In this document: positions 5,322 through 8,135 of the stretch, one piece after another
Layout: each line of letters starts with the position of its first letter
Numbering within the stretch: position 1 is the first letter of the stretch
Program-made: the position numbers and the translations under genes
Assembly (NCBI GenBank): GCA_903921295.1
Contig: CAIXOZ010000067.1
Span: forward strand, 1-8,135
Direction of reading: 5' to 3'
DNA length: 8,135 nt
Source of the DNA: an uncultured cyanobacterium
GTDB lineage: Bacteria > Cyanobacteriota > Cyanobacteriia > PCC-6307 > Cyanobiaceae
Notes under the pieces: model-generated
Seen by the model: the letters and a program-made list of their open reading frames with translations, nothing else
Database searches by the model: none
Told to the model about the DNA's origin: nothing

Positions 5322-6185
5322 ATGACGCCTCAAGCGACACGCTGCACGCTGGCCCCTGGCCGCATCCGGCCCTCAGCGGAGGAGCTCGCGTCCCTGGATC
5401 TGACGCTGCTGGCCAGCAGTGCGGAACGGCCCATGGGTCCAGCCGTCGCAGCCGGAGGGCGCCAACGCCAGATCGCGCTCGGCGAGGTGCTCCTGGTGGC
5501 CCCCTGGGAGCAGCGGCCTGAGGCTCTGATCAAAGTCCTGGCCCAGCAGGGGCAGCGCCTGAGCCATCGCTGCGATGCGCTCTCCGCCTTGTTGGCGATC
5601 GGCAGCCGCTCCTGGCCGGCGGCGATTCTGTTGGCAAGCGAGCTGAGGGATGCCTCCGGACTGGAGCTTTGCGGCAGCCTGCGCAGCTTCGGTTACCGCG
5701 GGCCCTTACTGATCCTGCGACTGAGCGAGCACTCCGCGCCCACCGTGGCGGCCCTGGATGCGGGCGCCGATGACGTGATCGATGCCAGCGCCGACGCCGC
5801 CGAGATCGCAGCCCGCCTCAGGGCCCAGAGCCGGCGCCTGCTGCTGGTGACCGAAGCATCGGAGCCGGCCGCCTGGCCATTGCAGGCCCTGCCAGGCTTC
5901 GAACCGCCACGCACCGGATCTCTCTCGAGGGAAACCCGGAATCCACTCACCCCCAGGGAGCAGGAGGTGCTGGAGCAGATGGTGATGGGCTTCGGGAACA
6001 GCGAGATCGCCGAGCGACTGTTTCTGAGTCTCGACACCGTCAAGACCCACGTGCGCAACCTGATGGGCAAGCTCAAGGCCCGCCACCGCACCCAGGCGGT
6101 GATCCTGGCGTTGCAGAGCGGCTACTGCCTGCTGCCAGCAGGGGACAGGACTGCTTCAGCGCGACCGAAAATGGTCGGTTGTTGA
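5322..6185 (+). CDS. LuxR/NarL-type transcription regulator with degenerate receiver domain
   Basis: This 287-residue regulator has a receiver-like domain at about 54-172 and a LuxR (GerE) helix-turn-helix at about 208-268 (LTPREQEVL, NSEIAERLFLSLDTVKTHVRNLMGKL). The receiver keeps fold landmarks: EVLLVAP at the first strand, DASGLELCGSLR after the third and ALDAGADDVI near the end. It lacks the chemistry: the acidic pair after strand one reads APWE, the phospho-acceptor position reads LLASEL with no Asp, and the Lys position reads VIDASAD. It is therefore a pseudo-receiver that cannot work by ordinary Asp phosphorylation, and no kinase gene is adjacent. The start is uncertain: ATG at 5322 and at 5433 are both possible, and the frame is open from 5220. 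The last 21 codons overlap the 3' end of the convergent protease gene. Confidence 0.85.
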   Translation: MTPQATRCTLAPGRIRPSAEELASLDLTLLASSAERPMGPAVAAGGRQRQIALGEVLLVAPWEQRPEALIKVLAQQGQRLSHRCDALSALLAIGSRSWPAAILLASELRDASGLELCGSLRSFGYRGPLLILRLSEHSAPTVAALDAGADDVIDASADAAEIAARLRAQSRRLLLVTEASEPAAWPLQALPGFEPPRTGSLSRETRNPLTPREQEVLEQMVMGFGNSEIAERLFLSLDTVKTHVRNLMGKLKARHRTQAVILALQSGYCLLPAGDRTASARPKMVGC

Positions 6186-6931
6186 TAAAGCCAGCGCACC
6201 GTGCGCCGATCGCGTTCGCTGAGACTGAGCGTGGGCCTGGGGCCAGGTGTCGCGGCCATCGCATCATCCCCGTGGTCGCTATGCCCCCAGAGGCCGATCG
6301 CATGGCCCAGTTCATGCAGGGCGGTGGCCTGAAGCGCCGTCTCGGACTGGCCGGGGCCGATCAGCACCCGCACTTCGGGCTCCAGCCGCCAGAGTTGCTC
6401 GCGCTGAACGTGACGGAGGCGCAGCAGGGCGCGCCCATGGCTGGCGCGCCAACGACCATCCGTTGCCTGCAGGGGTGGACGCCGACGCTCCACCAGGATC
6501 TGGGCCCGCTCGGGCTCGCTCACGCGCGTGATCGGGAGGATCCCCGACCACGTGTCCACGGCTGCCTGCACGGCCCGGAACCAGCGTCCCTCCCAGAGCG
6601 CCGATGGTCCCGTGAGGGTGGCAGGCTCGACCCAGAGACACCAGGACGGCAGACGAGCCCAGCCGAGGGGGGTGGGCCGCAGCCGGTGGCGGTAATCAGC
6701 AGGCGGTGGATCGGTACCTGCGGGCTGGCTCTCCGCCCCCCCCAGGAGGGAAAGGGGAGCCAGCGGCGGGATCGGCCCAGCCGCAACACCAGGCGTGAGG
6801 GTGAATGCCGTTGACGGGGGCTGCTCAGCCTCGGCTCGTGGGCAGGAGGGTGGGTTGCGGTCCTGAGCCCTGATGGACGCAGGGGCAGGAGCCAGGGCGA
6901 AGAAGGCCAGGGCAACCAGCAGCGGGCGCAT
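6122..6931 (-). CDS. Secreted matrixin-like zinc metalloprotease
   Basis: This 269-residue protein starts with a signal peptide (hydrophobic 4-19, cleavage near ASIRA-Q), so it is exported. A Pro-rich linker (about 35-80) precedes the catalytic domain (about 90-250). The zinc site is HELGHAIGLWGHSD (206-219), with His206, catalytic Glu207, His210 and probably His217, followed by DDAM, whose Met225 could be the Met-turn. The tail LSERDRRTVRWLYQQPT (235-253) resembles the end of cyanobacterial matrixin-type peptidases as I recall them. The third His comes one residue later than in classic HExxHxxGxxH. It probably hydrolyses proteins in the periplasm or outside; the substrate is unknown. It lies 31 bases downstream of the DUF2214-like gene on the same strand and overlaps the regulator gene by 64 bases at its 3' end. 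No clear Shine-Dalgarno sequence is seen. Confidence 0.85.
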   Translation of the reverse strand: MRPLLVALAFFALAPAPASIRAQDRNPPSCPRAEAEQPPSTAFTLTPGVAAGPIPPLAPLSLLGGAESQPAGTDPPPADYRHRLRPTPLGWARLPSWCLWVEPATLTGPSALWEGRWFRAVQAAVDTWSGILPITRVSEPERAQILVERRRPPLQATDGRWRASHGRALLRLRHVQREQLWRLEPEVRVLIGPGQSETALQATALHELGHAIGLWGHSDHGDDAMAATPGPRPTLSLSERDRRTVRWLYQQPTIFGRAEAVLSPAGSRQ

Positions 6932-6962
6932 CGGCGGCGGTCAGGCAATCAACGGTGAGGGC

Positions 6963-7454
6963 TCAGGCCGCCGGCAGGCCGACGCCACGGGCCATCAGGG
7001 TGGCCATCAACGGAATGGCCGCGAAACCGGCGAGTTCGATGTTGAGGATCCAGGCCAGCCGATTGGCCAGGGCTTCACTGACCTGGGGCAGCTCACCGCG
7101 GCGCAGGGGCAGGGCCCAGAGGATGTAGGTGATGGTGGGGTAAAGCGACAAACCGCCCACGGCCAGATAGGTACCCACCTTCCACCAGAACAGGGGATTG
7201 GCGGTGTAATAGCTGCTGTCTGCGGCAAAAACGACCACCCGCAGAATGCCACTGCCGAGCAGGCCGAGGGCGGCAATGCCGTACACCACATCGGTGATCA
7301 CCATCAAGGTGGCGTCTTCACGGCTGGGATTGGGCCGGATCAGGCGACGCTCCAGCACCAGGGCGCCGAAGCAGACCATGAAGCTCAGGTAGTGGACGTA
7401 GGCCACGCCGGCGCTCGTGACGATGTTGTTGGGAATGGCAGCGAAGCCCGCCAT
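6963..7454 (-). CDS. DUF2214-like four-helix membrane protein
   Basis: This 163-residue integral membrane protein of unknown function has about four membrane segments (roughly 12-34, 50-75, 92-115 and 135-156). Features recalled for DUF2214 are AYVHYLSFMVCFGALVLE (18-35), where a His lies in helix 1, then VVYGIAALGLLGSGILRVVVFA (57-77) and the aromatic NPLFWWKVG (86-94). The frame stays open upstream to 7574, but the extra 40 residues are Pro/Arg-rich and non-membrane, so the ATG at 7454 is taken. No Shine-Dalgarno sequence is visible, and a start a few codons later is possible. The peptide AGFAAIP occurs near both ends (2-8 and 142-148) with different codons, probably by chance. The protease gene follows after 31 bases, so the two likely share a transcript; a functional link is not evident. 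Confidence 0.8.
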   Translation of the reverse strand: MAGFAAIPNNIVTSAGVAYVHYLSFMVCFGALVLERRLIRPNPSREDATLMVITDVVYGIAALGLLGSGILRVVVFAADSSYYTANPLFWWKVGTYLAVGGLSLYPTITYILWALPLRRGELPQVSEALANRLAWILNIELAGFAAIPLMATLMARGVGLPAA

Positions 7455-7712
7455 GGCGGTGGAAGCAGTGGTTCGGGCGACCGTAGCGAGGGGAGCCTCC
7501 CGGTGGCCGATGGGACGCTGAACGCCGGGATGGCCAGCAGGCGTGCCACCCCGTGGGAGGAAGCGACGGCGCACCGCCGCTGGAGGGGAGAACCCGGGCC
7601 TCCTTCGCAGGGCAGCCTGGTGGCGAGCAGCCCACAGAACGCGACAGAAACGGACTGCTCAGCGGAGCCGCCCAAAACCGCAGAAAAAACAGGGATTCAA
7701 TAGAAAAAAGAT

Positions 7713-7787
7713 CTTCAGAAATGGCACAGGAAGCCGAATAGATTCCGCGCTTGCGAAGACTTTCTGAAGGTTGGAAGCCTTCCTGTG
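7713..7787. repeat. Two interleaved 9-base inverted repeats upstream of the sigma gene
   Basis: CTTCAGAAA (7713-7721) is the exact reverse complement of TTTCTGAAG (7761-7769), and CACAGGAAG (7725-7733) of CTTCCTGTG (7779-7787). The order A-B-A'-B' would give a pseudoknot if transcribed, or two alternative stems. A third option is the odd palindrome GGAAG-C-CTTCC at 7773-7783, which could be a protein-binding site in DNA. Confidence 0.5.
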
Positions 7788-7834
7788 AGTTCCAGTCAAA
7801 CGCAAAAAACTGCCTAGGTTCAACTCAGTGCTTC

Positions 7835-7838
7835 AAGG
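7835..7838 (+). promoter_or_regulatory. Ribosome-binding site for the sigma factor gene
   Basis: AAGG lies 4 bases before the ATG at 7843, supporting that start. Confidence 0.5.
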
Positions 7839-7842
7839 TCTG

Positions 7843-8135
7843 ATGGCCAGCTCATTAAGTGCGTTTCTTGGCGAAATCGGCCGACATCAGTTGTTGACGC
7901 CGGAGCAGGAGCTCACCCTCGGCCGCAAGGTGCAGGCGATGGTCTCGCTCTCAGATCGTTGCTCTCAGGCCGGCGGCGTAGGCCCAGCCTGCGATTTCAG
8001 CGATGTCGAACGGCGCACGATCCGCCTGGGGGAGCGGGCCAAGGAGCAGATGATCACCGCCAATCTGCGCCTGGTGGTGAATCTGGCCAAGCGGTACCAG
8101 GGCAAGGGCCTCGACCTGCTGGATCTGATTCAGGA
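7843..8135 (+). CDS. Group 2 sigma-70 family RNA polymerase sigma factor, N-terminal part (cut by window edge)
   Basis: 97 complete codons run from the ATG at 7843 off the right edge. Residues about 4-35 match sigma region 1.2 (FLGEIGRHQLLTPEQELTLGRKVQ). A less conserved stretch of about 40 residues follows. Residues about 70-97 then match the start of region 2 (AKEQMITANLRLVVNLAKRY, then QGKGLDLLDLIQ), the core RNA polymerase-binding part. The protein begins directly at region 1.2 without the long N-terminal region 1.1 of housekeeping sigmas, which points to the cyanobacterial group 2 (non-essential, stress or condition-dependent) sigmas. The DNA-binding regions 2.4 and 4.2 are outside the window, so its promoter preference and exact symbol cannot be given. 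It is preceded by an AT-rich leader with inverted repeats. Confidence 0.93.
   Translation, partial: MASSLSAFLGEIGRHQLLTPEQELTLGRKVQAMVSLSDRCSQAGGVGPACDFSDVERRTIRLGERAKEQMITANLRLVVNLAKRYQGKGLDLLDLIQ

Larger units (their letters stand above)
7455..7842. other. 388-base divergent spacer between DUF2214-like and sigma genes
   Basis: The left part (7455-7680) is GC-rich and carries only frames without protein-like content. The right part (about 7680-7830) is notably richer in A and T, with A-runs, as expected for a promoter or leader of the sigma gene. It holds interleaved inverted repeats (7713-7787). A TAGGTT at 7815-7820 is a weak -10 candidate without a clear -35. No RNA gene was recognised. 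Confidence 0.55.

Noticed and set aside
6179..6814. Plus-strand frame opposite the protease (211 codons)
   Set aside because: No motif; the protease on the minus strand has a signal peptide and zinc motif.
7815..7830. ggttcaactc resembling a tRNA T-loop
   Set aside because: No acceptor stem, anticodon arm or cloverleaf can be built around it; it lies directly before the sigma gene start.
1..8135. CRISPR arrays, insertion sequences, phage or transposase genes
   Set aside because: No regularly spaced repeats, terminal inverted repeats or transposase motifs were found; the region reads as chromosomal core with no sign of recent transfer.

Overview
The window looks like a compact, GC-rich picocyanobacterial chromosome segment (Synechococcus/Cyanobium type). 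The evidence is a start-truncated SLH-domain outer-membrane porin of the cyanobacterial Som type, a cyanobacterial-style primary-like (group 2) sigma factor, a WGHS-type matrixin-like protease and a pterin synthase-family protein of a type I recall from cyanobacteria, plus three copies of the HIP1 octamer. The assignment is from protein resemblance, not from a search.

Positions 1-3440 form a zinc-acquisition locus. From left to right: an outer-membrane porin (minus strand, cut by the window edge), the zinc-binding lipoprotein ZnuA (minus), the ATPase ZnuC (plus), the Fur-family regulator Zur (minus) and the permease ZnuB (plus). Two copies of an identical 17-base sequence containing a Zur-box-like palindrome lie in front of the porin and between znuA and znuC. 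This would put outer-membrane entry, periplasmic capture and inner-membrane transport under one zinc-responsive switch. znuC and znuB are separated by the oppositely oriented zur, and no Zur box precedes znuB, so a znuC-znuB transcript would run antisense through all of zur.

Positions 3437-4850 hold a QueD/6-pyruvoyl-tetrahydropterin synthase-family protein with an altered metal motif (minus), bifunctional HisIE of histidine synthesis (plus, TTG start) and a 61-residue ribbon-helix-helix protein (minus). Positions 4851-5321 are a 471-base divergent gap with no convincing gene. A LuxR-type regulator with a degenerate receiver domain (plus) then overlaps tail to tail with a secreted matrixin-like metalloprotease (minus), which probably shares a transcript with an upstream DUF2214-like membrane protein (minus). 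A 388-base divergent spacer with an AT-rich right half and interleaved inverted repeats separates that pair from the start of a sigma-70 family gene that runs off the right edge.

Two layout features stand out. Strand alternates gene by gene from znuA to the protease, and all four convergent gene pairs overlap at their 3' ends (16, 4, 4 and 64 bases), leaving no intergenic room for terminators.
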